This document shows, in pieces, positions 46,201 to 58,507 of a stretch of DNA of 64,000 nucleotides (positions within the stretch are counted from its first letter, which is position 1; every line of letters starts with the position of its first letter). The DNA comes from Orientallactaga sibirica (taxonomy: Eukaryota; Chordata; Mammalia; Rodentia; Dipodidae), in assembly GCA_036365145.1 (NCBI GenBank), contig JAEOAD010000005.1:4253501-4317500 (forward strand). The letters run 5' to 3'. The position numbers and the translations under genes are program-made. The notes beneath the pieces are model-generated. The model made no database searches. It saw only the letters and a list, made by a program, of their open reading frames with translations, and was not told the DNA's origin.

Positions 46201-47649
46201 AAATACCCATTAGGTCATTGCCTAATTTAAGATATGAATACAAATTTTCAATATGTCAGAAAACATTTTTTTAAAGTTAAAGACAGAAAGCGCATAGAAT
46301 TCTTTAGAATTAAAATGCCCACTGTAATTGAATTTTGATGCATTTGTATTTCTTTACCATTAGCTGGAGCTGTCTGACTCAGAGGTTTGGAGTCAGGCCT
46401 CTGTGAAGCAGGGCCACGGGCCATGGGGAGAAGCACTGTGCACACGAGGCCACTCTGGCAGTGCAGAAACCAGAATCCAATGTCACTGCTCTCTTTGTCC
46501 TAATCCAACGGAAACGTAGAAACCGTAAACTAATCTACCTGTGGTAATAGTACATGCCCACGTATTTTTCCCCATCATCATATGTCATTTAAGAAATTAC
46601 AACTCTTCATTAATTTAACTTGGGGTAGGATTTCCCTTCATTCTGTGTTCTTTTAAGGAATGGCAGACAAAGCCTCTGCAGCTTGTTTTTTATAGTAAAC
46701 TGCATCTTTCCCCAAGTGCAGCAGTGTGCGTGTCCTCAAGATGTGTTAATCCGAGTGGATTTACCTTTGCCTTCACTATATACTCACCTACTTCTGGTGT
46801 TGGTATTTTAACAGAGCTAGATAAAATGCTGCTTTATGGCAAGGGCCTAGTTAGTGCCTCTGAAAAAGCTTCAACTGAGGCTTTAGGGTCACGAGTTCAA
46901 AGTCTGTCTAGTCTAATAGAGTGAGTTCAAGGCAACTGTAGCCATGATAGTTCTTGACTCATTTTTAAAATAGATGTAAGAATGCTGAGTTAATATCAGG
47001 ATTAATCTAGTCTAGTAACTTCTCTGAAACTCTTCTTTCTCTGAGAAATAAAAGATGGTGTGCATGTCCCTGACACACATTGTTCTGTGCTTATTATTTC
47101 AGCTATAACCTTGGATATGGGTTTGTGTTCACTGTTTTGAATATATCCTGGAGCAACATGAGTCAAGAATGTTAGCAGTCGTCACCTCTGCACAAAAGAT
47201 GAGACGGAAACTATGGTGATGTGAATGTGAAATCCCCCTTATTGGCTAAATGGAAACATTATATCCATAAAAATATCTTTGAAATATATATTTTTATGCC
47301 ATATGATTACAAAGGAGGGGGCAGGAAGAATATCAGCACTTGCATCATTGCTAACCAGAGAAGCTTCTCCATGGAGATGACAGTATGCTGAGGAGACTCA
47401 TAACTCATTAACATTGAAAATAAAAGGCTGTTGAGAGCTTAGCACCCAGTAACACATCTCCATCACACTTTCCACGGCTCAGGAAACATTGCAGAAGAGG
47501 AAGCAGAAAAGATGCAAAGGCCAGAGTCAGAAGTACCATGGGTCACTATCCTCCAGATGTGAAAACACAGATAGAGGCATGACCCCCCCCCCCAGTGGTT
47601 GCTGGTACCCCCACAAGACCTGCTCTGGACCAAATGACATTTCACATGG
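46201..47649. other. intergenic, nothing recognised
   Basis: No gene or repeat recognised. Confidence 0.35.
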
Positions 47650-49130
47650 AGGACAAAAGAGGACAAAAGGAATGAGGCAACAAAACAGAGGAAGGGGCCT
47701 CAATGGAGTGGAGTTCAGAAAGAGTGAAACAAAAGAGGATCATGGGATGTAAAAATGATCAAATTGGAGTATGCTCATGTATTAAAGTTCTAAGGATAAA
47801 AAGAAGAGCACAATTTGAGCCCAATGTCCAAGAATACTGGGAAATTATTAAGACATCAAGTTTAGGAATACATAGGATAGAAGGAGTTGAGATAAACATT
47901 AAAGGCATAGAGAATCTATTCAATGAAATTACAGCACGAAATTACCCAAATCTAGAGAAATTAACATCAAAGGCATTTAGAAATCCAAATAGACATGGTC
48001 AGAGGATAACTTCTTCACAATATAAGGTAGAGAAAAATGAAAAACAAGGAAACAATATTCTACTTATTAAAGGAATGGATTAACAAAGGAGTGCTGAGAA
48101 AGAATCTGCCATGTCTAACACAGTAAACCAGCCAGCTGCTCATACTCATAGAGGAGACAGAAAAGAACAAACAATACCACAGAGAGAAAACAACCCTCCC
48201 ACTCCCAGAACTGATAAACGTCTTTCACTAATAACCTTAAATTGTAAATGCACTCACTCACTCGCTCACCAATAAAGAGACACAAACTACCTGACTAGAT
48301 TAAAAATAGATTCCACTTCTGTTATCTCCAGGAAGCATATTTCACTGGTAAAGACATGAATCAGAAGATGGAAGTCAATCTATCAAACAAATGGAAGCTG
48401 AAAATAAGTTGGCATGACTACTGTGCCAACTGATAATGAGTACCTACCTCACACCAAAACCAGTCAGAATTGAAAGGAGGGTGGTGCATATGAACAAAGG
48501 AAACAGTTCATCCGGTTGGTACACTGCTGGTGAGAATGGAAATTGGTGTATCCGCTATGAAAGTCAATGTGTAGATTCCGCAAAAAGTGAAAAGCCAACT
48601 ATCACATTATGAAGTTCTGGGAATTTACCTGCAGGACTTTGTCAACATGCCACAGAAATATACACACCACTGCATTTATTGTCACATTATTCACAATATT
48701 TAAGAAACGGAACCAGGGTAGGTGTCCATCCACAGGTGAATGGACAAAGGAAATACAGTACACATATCCCAGGGGATTTCCACAGCCACGAAGATATGAA
48801 ATCATGTCATTTACAGGAAAATGAATGGAGCTCAAAGTCATTGTTAAGCAAAATAAAACTGAGTCTGACACATACCACAGGTTTTCTCTCATATGCGGGA
48901 TCTAGATTTGAGAGAAAAAGAGAGACATGAAATAGAAAAGGGACCAAGAAAGAGGAGAAAGATCTAAGAGAAGAAGGGGGAAAGAGTCTATTGAAACACA
49001 GGTGACATTAAAGCAGAAGGGGGAACTATTTGAGAGGAACAAGGAGACCAGAAAGAGGTGTGGATGGGTTTGGTAGGGGAGAAGCAGAGGGGATGCATAA
49101 GAAAAATGTATAAAGATACACATGCGTGAA
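47650..49130 (+). mobile_element. LINE-1 derivative lacking most of ORF2 (HAL1-like)
   Basis: Three L1 parts follow in sense order. 47703-48080 is an open stretch whose middle resembles the C-terminal half of L1 ORF1 protein (GIENLFNEI and a following NYPNLEK-like segment). 48220-48420 resembles the start of the ORF2 endonuclease (words like TTGKDM/QETHLT-type and SIYQTNG) but with stops and frame changes. From about 48440 the sequence is L1 3' UTR (CACACCAAAACCAGTCAGAA, AGGTGTCCATCCACAGGTGA, then a G/A-rich tail). Roughly 3 kb of ORF2 is missing. This could be an internal deletion or a 'half-L1' type element. It encodes no functional protein. Confidence 0.6.
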
Positions 49131-49204
49131 AGTATGTTAATGAAACCTATTACTTTCTGTGCTAATGTAACAAATAAATTCTCAAAATACAAGACAACAA
49201 AAAG

Positions 49205-49300
49205 CATTCCACAGGAGCTGGGCTTTGTAGCTCATGAATGTGAAACTAGTTTGGACTACATAGTGGAGCCTGTTTCAAACAAAGCACAATTAAACAAACA
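49205..49300 (+). mobile_element. B1-like fragment, weak
   Basis: GGAGCTGGGCTTTGTAGCTC and TTTGGACTACATAGTGGAGC, then CTGTTTCAAACAAA, a degraded or monomer-truncated B1 order. Confidence 0.4.
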
Positions 49301-49324
49301 ACAACAAAAGTAGATATTGTACAG

Positions 49325-49620
49325 GAGCTCCAGAGGCTAGAATTTCAAGATCAAGGTGACACCAGAATTGTCTGCTGAGACCTTTCCTCCTGGCCTGCAG
49401 ACTGCATCTTAGAGCTGCATCACGTGGTAGAGAAAGATCACACTGGTTCTCCTTCCACTTGTGATCAAGGCACCAGTCCTGTCAGCTAAGGACGCCCTGT
49501 GTGAGCTCCGGTAGGGAGCCTTAAAGATCTCTTTCAACATCCTGTCTACAGAACAGTCACCTTGAGGCTTTGCGCTTCAACATACAAATTTTAAAGGCAC
49601 ATAATTAAGTCCGTGACCAT
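49325..49620 (-). mobile_element. MLT1-like (ERVL-MaLR) LTR, antisense
   Basis: GAGGCTAGAATTTCAAGATC, AAGGTGACACCAGAATTG, then GCTTCAACATACAAATTTT and ATAATTAAGTCCGTGACCA match the order of an inverted MLT1 LTR. Mammal-wide and old. Confidence 0.65.
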
Positions 49621-51180
49621 CAGTAAATTTGGGGAGGTGAAGTAGAAGTGGTATCTAAAAACTGTAGAACCTATCTCTAATTAAATTTATATTAAAGGAA
49701 TAGAAAAGATCTTATTTTCAAAGGAGTTTATTTTTGCTAGCTTCATCATATTAGACATATATCTGTCAGTTGCTTAAAAGAGTTGCCCTCTCCTCTCCCC
49801 CTTCCAACAGCTATGCCCAGGCTAGGTCTGTGAATTTTGGAATCCCTACCTATTGGAAATTGACCAAGTTTCATAGTCCCAGAGCTGTAGTAGGGAAGCA
49901 GATAGTCCAGATCATTTAAGTCACTAGTGTTCAACTCCCCCTCACATGAGACCACGTCCCACATATTCTATGAAAGACTCCTCCTTTGCAAGGCAAGATC
50001 CCTCCTTCCCTCCTGAAAACCCTAAAAACCAGCTCTTCCCTGCCCCCACACTCAGGTCATCCACGGCTCCCCTGATGTTAAATAAAATCTCAGACCCAAG
50101 AAACAGCTCCTCTTACTCCTCTATTTTCAGACCCAAGCCACTTCCCAATTCCATTCCAAATATATATTTTTTTCTTTTGTGACTAGTATGTGATTGTTAT
50201 CAACATCATTTGTCTGGAAGAGTGATACAATTTTTTGGAGACTGAACATGAATTATTTTTCACAATCTTGTATCAAGTCCGAAGTAAAATGTTAATGGTT
50301 CCATTTAATTCACAGCCCTCATCCCATGTATTCAAAGTGCATAGCATGGACTTGCTAAGTCTGACTGTGAGTGCTTTTCTTGAACAGTTGCTGAAATTAC
50401 TGCAAGTACCACTGTCTATTGTGGGAAATGCATTATTATGATTACAGCTCTACTTCGGTACCATTACGTGAGCCTTTGTCACTATGAGGTGACTAATCTG
50501 TTAATTCTTTTGCATGTTCAAATAAATGCCAAGGGATTCCATCAACAAGGAGAAGGGAAACAACTTATCCCAAGTATAATGGGGATAATTCTCACGCCTG
50601 CTGTTTCCACAAGGCTTGAAATGAAAATGTGGACATCTTAAAAGCACTGAAAAATTTAAATTTAAGAAAATCTTGGGGCATACATTTTGCATTTGGAAAA
50701 AAAAAAAAGGTGTTCAAATTCTATTTCTGGAAAAGCAGGGAAAGAATGATGGCTCAATCTTATTCAGATGTTTTTTGTTTGTTTTTGTTTTTAATTTGGG
50801 TTTCACCCTCCCCCATCAGTAAAAAGTTGACAAGACAATGGGAGGAAAGTGAATGTCCCCAGGATAGAATGACTTCTTAGAATGAGAGAAGGTTCTCTGT
50901 GGAGGTGAGACAGCCCTAGGCATTACCAGTCAGGAACAGTGGCTGGCCCTTCCTGACAAGACTACCCAGTGTGCTGCCAACAGGAAGTTCCAACCAATCG
51001 AAATGTCACCAGTCTCAGCTATTGTCTGACAGGGAAAACTGCAACTCAATTACCAGACTTCACAAAATTATGAGTCAGTTAAACAGTTTACCTAGCTTAA
51101 AATTAAAAAAAAAAAAAAAAAAAAAACTACAGCCATTAAACACCAATTCAAATGAGAAATGTAATGCAAAAAAAAAAAAA
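49621..51180. other. intergenic, nothing recognised
   Basis: Homopolymer A-runs at 50697, 51103 and 51169; no gene or repeat recognised. Confidence 0.35.
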
Positions 51181-51193
51181 GTCACAGTCTTTT

Positions 51194-51486
51194 TTTTTAA
51201 ATAAATATATATTTTTTATTTATATTATTCTGATTTTACATTCATAGTATTGGTTCCATTGTCCTCCTCCCCGTCCTCCCACTTTCAAAGGGGCCCTCAT
51301 CAATGGGGAATGTGGATCATGCATTGTGAGTTTGCTCAAGAGTTCTGGTGGATAGGCCCCAGTCTCTGTGCATAATGCCCCAACTTGTGACTCTAACAAT
51401 CTTTCCGCCCCCTCTTCCGCGAGTTTCCCTGAGTCACATTGGGGTCATTTTAGTTCTGCTTCCTTGATGAGGTTTTGGGAGCCTCA
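51194..51486 (-). mobile_element. 5'-truncated LINE-1 3' UTR with TSD, antisense
   Basis: A perfect 13-bp duplication GTCACAGTCTTTT flanks it at 51181-51193 and 51487-51499. The left side starts with the T-rich complement of the poly(A) tail. The body (CTAACAATCTTTCCGCCCCC, TTGATGAGGTTTTGGGAGCC) is an L1 3' UTR of the rodent type. It is a classical 5'-truncated retrotransposition event of about 290 bp. Confidence 0.85.
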
Positions 51487-51499
51487 GTCACAGTCTTTT

Positions 51500-53233
51500 A
51501 ACTGGCTCAGCTTCTCTCAGCTCAAACACAGCCAGAGGTTCATGCTTTGCATAAAGTGGCTGCAACCATTCTTCATGAAGTCTTCAATTAAAAGCTCCCT
51601 TTCTCCACAAAGATGGTTCTAGCAATGGGAACTCATAGTCCTCTGTCCTGTTTCTCTCAGAAGTCCAGCCATGCTATTTGGTTCCTTCTTCCCTGAACTG
51701 TGCCACAAGAAGAATGCAAGCTTTACAAAGAGGAAAATCTTTTTGACTTTCTTTGTTCATTTATTTATTTGGACAGTCACAAATAGACATTGAGTGCCGC
51801 TATGTGACACACTGTTCTAGAAACAGGGACACCACAGTCAACAAATGGCAGTGCCCAGCTTGTATTCTAGTAGTGAATACAATTGATAGCTAAACATGTG
51901 TCCCTATGTCAGGCAGTGATCCACACCATGGCTGCTCAACAGGCCAAAGTATGTGAAAGAGGGTGAGGAGAATTCTGACAGGTGTGAGTGTTCAGAGAAG
52001 GTCGGGGTGAGAGGGGAGAGATGAGCAGATGTCTTGTTGTTTTTATTTTTTTTTCACATTTTCATAGTCAGCCACAAAAAAATTGGTATGTGGATGATGA
52101 GGAGATTGGGGTAAAAAGGTGGAAGAGCCTCAAAGGGGAGGGCAACCATGCTGAGGATTTCAGCCAGCATCCAAAGAAGAGAAGGGGGGGCAGGGAAAAG
52201 TTGCGCTTTCTGAGCTAGAACTCAGAAAAGTCATGAAGCTCTTCAGCGAAGTTCTGGGAGCAGCTGCTGGGAGGAGGGAGCTTTGGCGGGGGTGGGACGG
52301 TGTACCACATTACCTCATTAAAGGGGTAAATATTCCTCTGCCCTCCTTAGCATAGGAGGTGAGGGAGGACTCTTGGCCAGATGAATGCATGTCAGGCTCT
52401 GCCCTCCTTCCTTCCAGTGACCCCCAGGCCCCTTGCACCTGCCTGTTCTTGTTCTCTGAAGGAAGAACTGCTCCCACAGAGGGAGAAGCAAGTGTTGAGA
52501 TGCTGTGAGGAACAAACTCTGTAGGGTGAAGGCCAGTGGGATGAGCAGAAAGAAGTAGGAGAAAGTAAAAGGAAATAAGGGACAGAGTTGTCCTCGGGAA
52601 AATGCACCACAAGCAAGACGTTGAGTATTACTGTGGGGGTGATGGAGTGATGGGAAGTCCTTGCAGGCTGTTCCTGGCAGAGATTTAGGCTAAGAGTGAA
52701 GGACGGATGATGCCTGATAAATGGTTGGGGTCAGGCAAGAGGAGATTATGCTCTGGAATAGTGTTAGAGCAAGGACTGTGAGAAGCTGTCACTTTGAATG
52801 TGTTTTAATTGCATTTTACAAATAAATTGATGAAGGGATGCATCTCAGGAAGAGCAAAAATAAAGATGACTTTGATGTTTCAGGCTTAAGCTCGGAATAG
52901 AAGGTGGCATTTGCTGAGGTGAGGAATGCAGAGGACAGATAAGGTTGGCGTGGAAAAGAGGAACTTGGAAGATAGTCTTAGAAATGTTAGCTCGGACACA
53001 TTCATATGTACGTATGTACATTCATACACGCACATGTATATGTATATATAGAGAGAAAGACTGAGAAAGGACAGAATGTAGAGAACCATACATTTATGAA
53101 TTTCTAGATTTGAGAAAGTCATAGGATTAAGATTGTTTGGAATAGGGTCTGCACAGTATGGCATGCAGCCTATCTGGCACATATTCACGGTTTTGTAAAA
53201 GTGCTTTACTGGAACACGGTCATGATAATTTAG
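51500..53233. other. intergenic, nothing recognised
   Basis: Short frames near 52310-52616 (minus) have no recognisable domain. A TATATA-rich run lies at 53036-53050. Confidence 0.35.
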
Positions 53234-53244
53234 TTATAGATTTT

Positions 53245-53457
53245 CTCTTTTTTTATTTATTTATTTGAAAGAGGGAAAGAGGCAGAGTGAGAAAGAGAGA
53301 GAATGGGCATACCAGGGCGTCCAGCCACTACAAACGAATTCCAGATGCATGTGCCATCTTGTGCATCTGGCTTACGTGGGTCCCGGGGAATCAAACTGAG
53401 GTCCTTTGGCTTCAGAGGCAAATGACTTTACTGCTAAGCCATCTCTCCAGCCCCCAC
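53245..53457 (-). mobile_element. B2-like SINE, antisense
   Basis: Inverted common-subtype B2 with an 11-bp duplication TTATAGATTTT at 53234-53244 and 53458-53468. Confidence 0.95.
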
Positions 53458-53468
53458 TTATAGATTTT

Positions 53469-54349
53469 TCTATGGGTGATTTTCTGCTATGGTTGAGTGA
53501 CAGTGGTCATGAATATATAGTCTGAAAAAGCTAAAATACATACAGCACAAAAATACTGTCACCAAGTCTTAGAGATGAGTGGAGATAAAGAAGATAGGAG
53601 GTGTAAGGACTGGACTTTGGCATCTATGAATATGTAAGAATGAGACTCCATGGGCACAGGAAAGTGCAGAGCAAGTCATAGTGGGAGATCAAGGAAATAC
53701 ACGCTTTTCCACACATGGTACCATCTCACATGGAGCAGAGACCACACGACGAGTACACATGAGGTATCAGATTAATAAATAAGTAAAGGAAGGAGACTAA
53801 TAAAAATTAAATGATGGATACACTGTATTGCAGACTACGGATGCTTCAAATATAAGTCTTCAACTAAAGATTCAGATGTTATCATGAGGTTTTTGAGGAG
53901 AAATAAAAAGATGTTTTTAAACTCATATATGGATAAAATGAAAACAGCAAGCTCAGATGCAATTTTGATCTTGTAGGCTTCCCTCTTGAGCCTAAAACCT
54001 GCTTCTGCATATTTATTTTGCTGGATGCAAAGCACAAAAGAACAGTGACCAAAATGAAACACTCAGGCTCACCCTGCTCCTCACAGACTAGCACTGGGGG
54101 ACGTGGACACTTCCCAAGACAATGTGGGGAGTGCAATTTCTCCTGGCTGCCTAGAAGAAATAAGTAATACCCTTGGGCCGTCTCATTTTGTGAAGCATTT
54201 TATTTTTAAAGAAAATTTATTGCATCTCACAGTAGTTCTAGGTGTCCGAACCAAAAACCTGTTCCCTAGTGAGACTATGCATACAGCCTCTGAGGTCTTA
54301 GGCTTGTCACTAATGCCATATAAAGCAGTTGACCTACTTCTGAGTGCAC
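53469..54349. other. intergenic, nothing recognised
   Basis: No gene or repeat recognised. Confidence 0.3.
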
Positions 54350-54765
54350 CTGTGGTAATGTGAATATCTGTCCCCCCAAAGACTCAGGAATTTTATTTAA
54401 GCTTATAACCTGGATGTTCAGGCGCCTGGCTGAAAGAGGTGTCACTAGGGCGGATCCTGGCATCCAGCCCATAGGTGTGTTTGGGGTGGATCTGATTTCC
54501 AGCCTACAGGTCTGCAGAATGCGTGAGTTCTGCCTGGGCTCTTTGCTGTTTGGTGGCAGGTGTTGCTGTTGCTTGTGGCGCTGGCTGTGTGGTTGTGTCT
54601 CTCTTTGTGGAGACACAAAGGGGAGGGGCCAGCCTCTTTTGCCATTGTGGAACACCCCCCGTTATGTAAGCTTCAAATAAGTCCCTCCTCTCATAAACTG
54701 TGTCTGTCTGGAAGCTCGTCCAGCCATGTGAGCTGACTTCACCACTACCCAAAGGCCTTGCTTAG
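54350..54765 (+). mobile_element. LTR-like (MaLR-type) repeat
   Basis: Starts TGTGGTAATGTGAATATCTG, has a GGCGGATCCTGG middle, AAATAAGTCCCTCC as a polyadenylation-like word and CATAAACTGTGTCTGTCTGG beyond it. It resembles old rodent MaLR LTRs in layout. The overlapping open frames on both strands are by-products. Confidence 0.4.
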
Positions 54766-55239
54766 AAGTGAGACTGCGTGTAGTAAGGGTACGTAGGGGA
54801 TAGGCTATCAGGCAGACACCATTCAACAGTCTGTGAGCTTTCCCTATATTTCAACCCAACTTGGAAATTTCCACAGGATGCAAAAGAAATGCATTCAAAG
54901 ACTACAGCAATAATAATGTCTGCACTGTTAATTATCTTAAGTAATCCTCAGAGGAGCTTTCAAAGAACAGGCTTTTTTTTTTTCTGTAAAGAAGGCAGCT
55001 TTGACTGGGACAGTTACAAACAGCTTACTCACTATTACCAATGTGAGCAGCCAGGTTGCTTTCTACTCCAAATCCTTGTGACCGAAGACTTTCTATTGTT
55101 TTTCTTCTGACTTTTTTATATTGACAGCTTCCACAACTATGGACAATAAACCATAATAATTCCCTCCCCATCCCTACTTTCCTCATCACAAATCCACCCT
55201 CCATCACATTCCTTCCCCCTCTCAAATAGTCTCTCTTTT
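54766..55239. other. intergenic, nothing recognised
   Basis: No gene or repeat recognised. Confidence 0.3.
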
Positions 55240-55800
55240 ATTTTGATGTCATCATCTTTTCCTTCTATTATGAGGGTCTTGGGAAGGTATTGCTAGGCAC
55301 TGTGAGGTCATGGATATGGAGGCCATTTTGTGTCTGGAAGAGTGCATTGTAAGCAATCCTATCCTTCCTTTGGCTCTTACATTCTTGATGCCAGCTCCTA
55401 TGCAATGGACCCTGAGCCTTGAGAGAGTGTGTGTGAGTGCTGAACACTCCAGTGTCACTTCTTCTCAGCACTATGTTGCCTTTTGAGTCATCCCAGTGGT
55501 CACCACCATCTGAAAAGAGAAGCTTCTCTAACCAGAAGTGAGGGCAGCATCAATATTAGATGTAAGTATTAATAAATGTGTTTATTCAGCAGTTTGGTAG
55601 GCATAATATATGCATTTAGCCAGACAACAGCAGGCATTACTCCCCTCGGGTTCATGAACTTTCCAGCTATACACTTCTGACTAGGTTTTCAGTACCAGGC
55701 ATGGATTCCCTCCCATGGAGTCCAATTAGACAGTGGTGGGTTTCCCCCATAACAGACATGCCACTGTTGTACCAGGTGGCACATTTGACCTTCATCTCAC
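55240..55800 (-). mobile_element. possible rodent interspersed repeat, class uncertain
   Basis: GAGGTCATGGATATGGAGGC, AATGGACCCTGAGCCTTGAG and ATTTAGCCAGACAACAGCAG feel like a repeat met in other rodent DNA (possibly an L1-related internal or 3' region in inverted orientation), but I cannot name it. Confidence 0.3.
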
Positions 55801-56464
55801 CCCATGCTTTTGAAAGCACACCACAGATATACAAATGGGTTCACTTAAACCTTTTGGGTACCCACTCTTAGCATAGGTTCCTCTTTCCCCTGATTTGCAA
55901 GGGTAAAGACACTGCTACTCTCACGTCACAAGATCTACAGTCAGTTCATTTTGACATAATTAGCTTAGGTAATTTATACAACCCAAAAAAGTTTGATTGG
56001 ATAGGATAAAAAAACAGTGTGTAATTTAAAAATCATGCACAGTTGACAGTGACAAACTTGTCTTACCGAATGTGATAACAAGTAAATGTGATCACGCAGA
56101 AACTTCAGGAAACATTTTGTTAACCATTGCTAAATTATTCCGCCTATGAAATCAATATCAAATTCTTATCTAGAACAAGTGTTTTTGAAAATCATCAGGT
56201 GCTCTTTGGCATCTCTTGTGTATTGTACTAATGCTGCACCTCATGGTCTGTAGCAGACTTTTCGCCTTTAATCTTCAGGTTTAAATCCCATGGATTAAAT
56301 GCTGTTTTATCATGAACTTCTGTTCTTATTGTTTCATTTAACCTTCAGTTCAGAGTGGAGCTCAGAGACTCTGCAAATACTCCCTAAGTAAATGTGCTTG
56401 TCTGAAATTAAGTAAAAAAACAAAACTTATATACATCAAACACTGATTAACACAGTTGGTGCAT
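55801..56464. other. intergenic, nothing recognised
   Basis: No gene or repeat recognised. Confidence 0.3.
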
Positions 56465-56790
56465 CTGACTTTATTTATTATTTATTTGTATGTTTGTGTG
56501 TAAGTGTGGACATGCGCATTCCATGGCACGTGTGTCGAGGTCAGGGCCAACCTCTGCTGTCAGTCCTCAACTTCAGCCTTATTTGAGGAGGGCTAATGTT
56601 ATTCACCGCTACATATATCAGGCCAGCTAGGACTTGAGCTTCCAGAAATTCTCTTGTCTCCACTTCCCATTGGCTGTGGGAGTGCTGGGATTCCAGACAT
56701 ATGCCACCATGTTTGGCTTTGCATAGTCTGGGTATCTGATCTCGGACCTCATGCTTATTTGGCAAGCAGCTTTATATACTCAGCCCAATA
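56465..56790 (-). mobile_element. B4-like SINE, antisense
   Basis: T/TG-rich start, GGCACGTGTGTCGAGGTCAG, CTCTTGTCTCCACTTCCC, GAGTGCTGGGATTCCAGACA and a degraded ID-type end (GGCAAGCAGCTTTATATACT) are in the order of an inverted B4. Confidence 0.8.
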
Positions 56791-56984
56791 TCTTAGTGTT
56801 AACACAATAGATTTTCTCCACAATTCCACATCTAATCATCAGGTCATAGCTAACAGAGGTTTAAAAAATGGGGTGTTCTTCTTTCTCAAGTATAGTCACG
56901 AATTATGTTTTGTCCAATACATTATAATCCTTTAAAATGATATCAGATATCAATATGTACTTTGCACCAAAAAGAACACTTTAT

Positions 56985-57195
56985 TGATAAGAAATAGATT
57001 ATATTATATATGTTATTATAGATAATTATATATATTAAATATTAAAAATATTAACTATATAATGATATTTAATAATATCAATTATATTACATATATAATA
57101 ATATTTAATAATGTATATGAAACATTAATATATATTTAAAATATATATAATTATATATAATAACATCATATATAATTATATATAAATGTACATAT
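56985..57195. repeat. 210-bp AT-only-like tract
   Basis: Almost pure A/T made of overlapping ATATAT, TAATAT and TTATAA palindromic words. No transposon body is attached. Confidence 0.9.
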
Positions 57196-57904
57196 GAAGT
57201 TAAATAATAGAATTTGTGATTTTAATAGAAATTTTCAGCTACCTCTGCACTTGGTGAAGAATAATAACTGATTTTCTGGAAGTTACACCTCCTTGAAGAA
57301 CTTACATGAGGATGAAAGGTTCCACACACCATAATGACTAATGTTTCCTGACCCCAGAGCCACTGTCTTCTGCGCTAGTCTCATCTGATCGGGGTTCTTC
57401 ACACAGGCTGTGCCTCAAAGGATGGCCGCAGGGTTACTGAAATAAGTCTTTCCAGTGCCAATCTTGTGAATGAAGCAGCACTCCAAGGCTGCAGGGGTGA
57501 GAAAGGAAGCCTGCCATCTCACGTGGGCATGGATCTGAAGTGATTAATTAGAGGAGAGGGATCAAAGTAAGATTTTTTTTCTATAGAATTGCCTCGGTAG
57601 GCAGCAAAAGAAACAAGATATTTCAATGCTACCTTTAGGTCAGAACTTTGAAGAGAAAACCAGTATGGCTACAAAAGGGGCAGTCTGAGAATAATCCCAT
57701 CAAGAAGGTGGTTTTCCAGAATGTGGGCCAGGCCTGTGTCCCACCGCATTCCTGACAAGCAGGAGGTGGTAGCTTTGTTTTCTCTCGGAAAAACAGCATT
57801 TGATGAAACCGAGAGCAGTGGGGAGGCAGGAAGCCCATCAACAGAGTTAGACAATGAAGAGGAAACAGAAAGGATGGGCCAAGACTGAAAAGGTCTATCT
57901 GGTC
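57196..57904. other. intergenic, nothing recognised
   Basis: No gene or repeat recognised. Confidence 0.3.
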
Positions 57905-58105
57905 TGTCTTGGTCGGTTCGCTGCTGCTGCTGCTGCTGCTATAAATTTACATAGTAGCACAGACTGGCTGGATAACTTTAAAACAAATTATTGCTCACAG
58001 TGCTAAGTCTGGGGAGATCCCGGCTGAAGGGCGGCACATGGTGAGGGTCTTATCATTGTCATCATATGGTAGAGGGCATCACAAATGAGATGCATCTGGG
58101 GGAAA
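57905..58105 (-). mobile_element. MLT1/MaLR-like fragment with (CTG)6
   Basis: CTGTCTTGGTCGGTTCGCTG, then about six CTG triplets, then TATAAATTTACATAGTAGCA, GACTGGCTGGATAACTTTAA and CTCATAC-like words follow an inverted MLT1 3' end. The normal single GCTGCTATAA word of the family has expanded to a triplet array. Confidence 0.5.
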
Positions 58106-58313
58106 CTGAAATGCATGGGAACAAGAGAAAAAATCAGAGATATTTCTAAGCAACGAAATTATGTGTTCCTTTAATGATGATCCATGCTTTTAATGAACTG
58201 TCAAAACAGGAAAATGTTGGGAACTCCAAAAGTCACTTTCTGATAAATCCTTCATCCCAGGGAAGATTCTAATCTTATGTAATAATATACCACTCTAAAT
58301 ATTCAATTATATT

Positions 58314-58507
58314 TGCTTATTTATTTATTTGACACACACACAGAGAGAGAGAATGGGCACACCAGGACCTCCAGCCACTGCAAATGAATTCCAGATGTGT
58401 GTGCACCCCCTTATGCATCTGGCTAACGTGGGTTCTGGGGAATCAAACCAGGGTCCTTTGGCTTTGCAGGCAAATGCCTTAACCACTAAGCCATCCCTCC
58501 AGCCCTA
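58314..58507 (-). mobile_element. B2-like SINE, antisense
   Basis: TTATTTATTTATTTGACACA, inverted body and AAGCCATCCCTCCAGCCC head. Target duplication not resolved. Confidence 0.93.
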
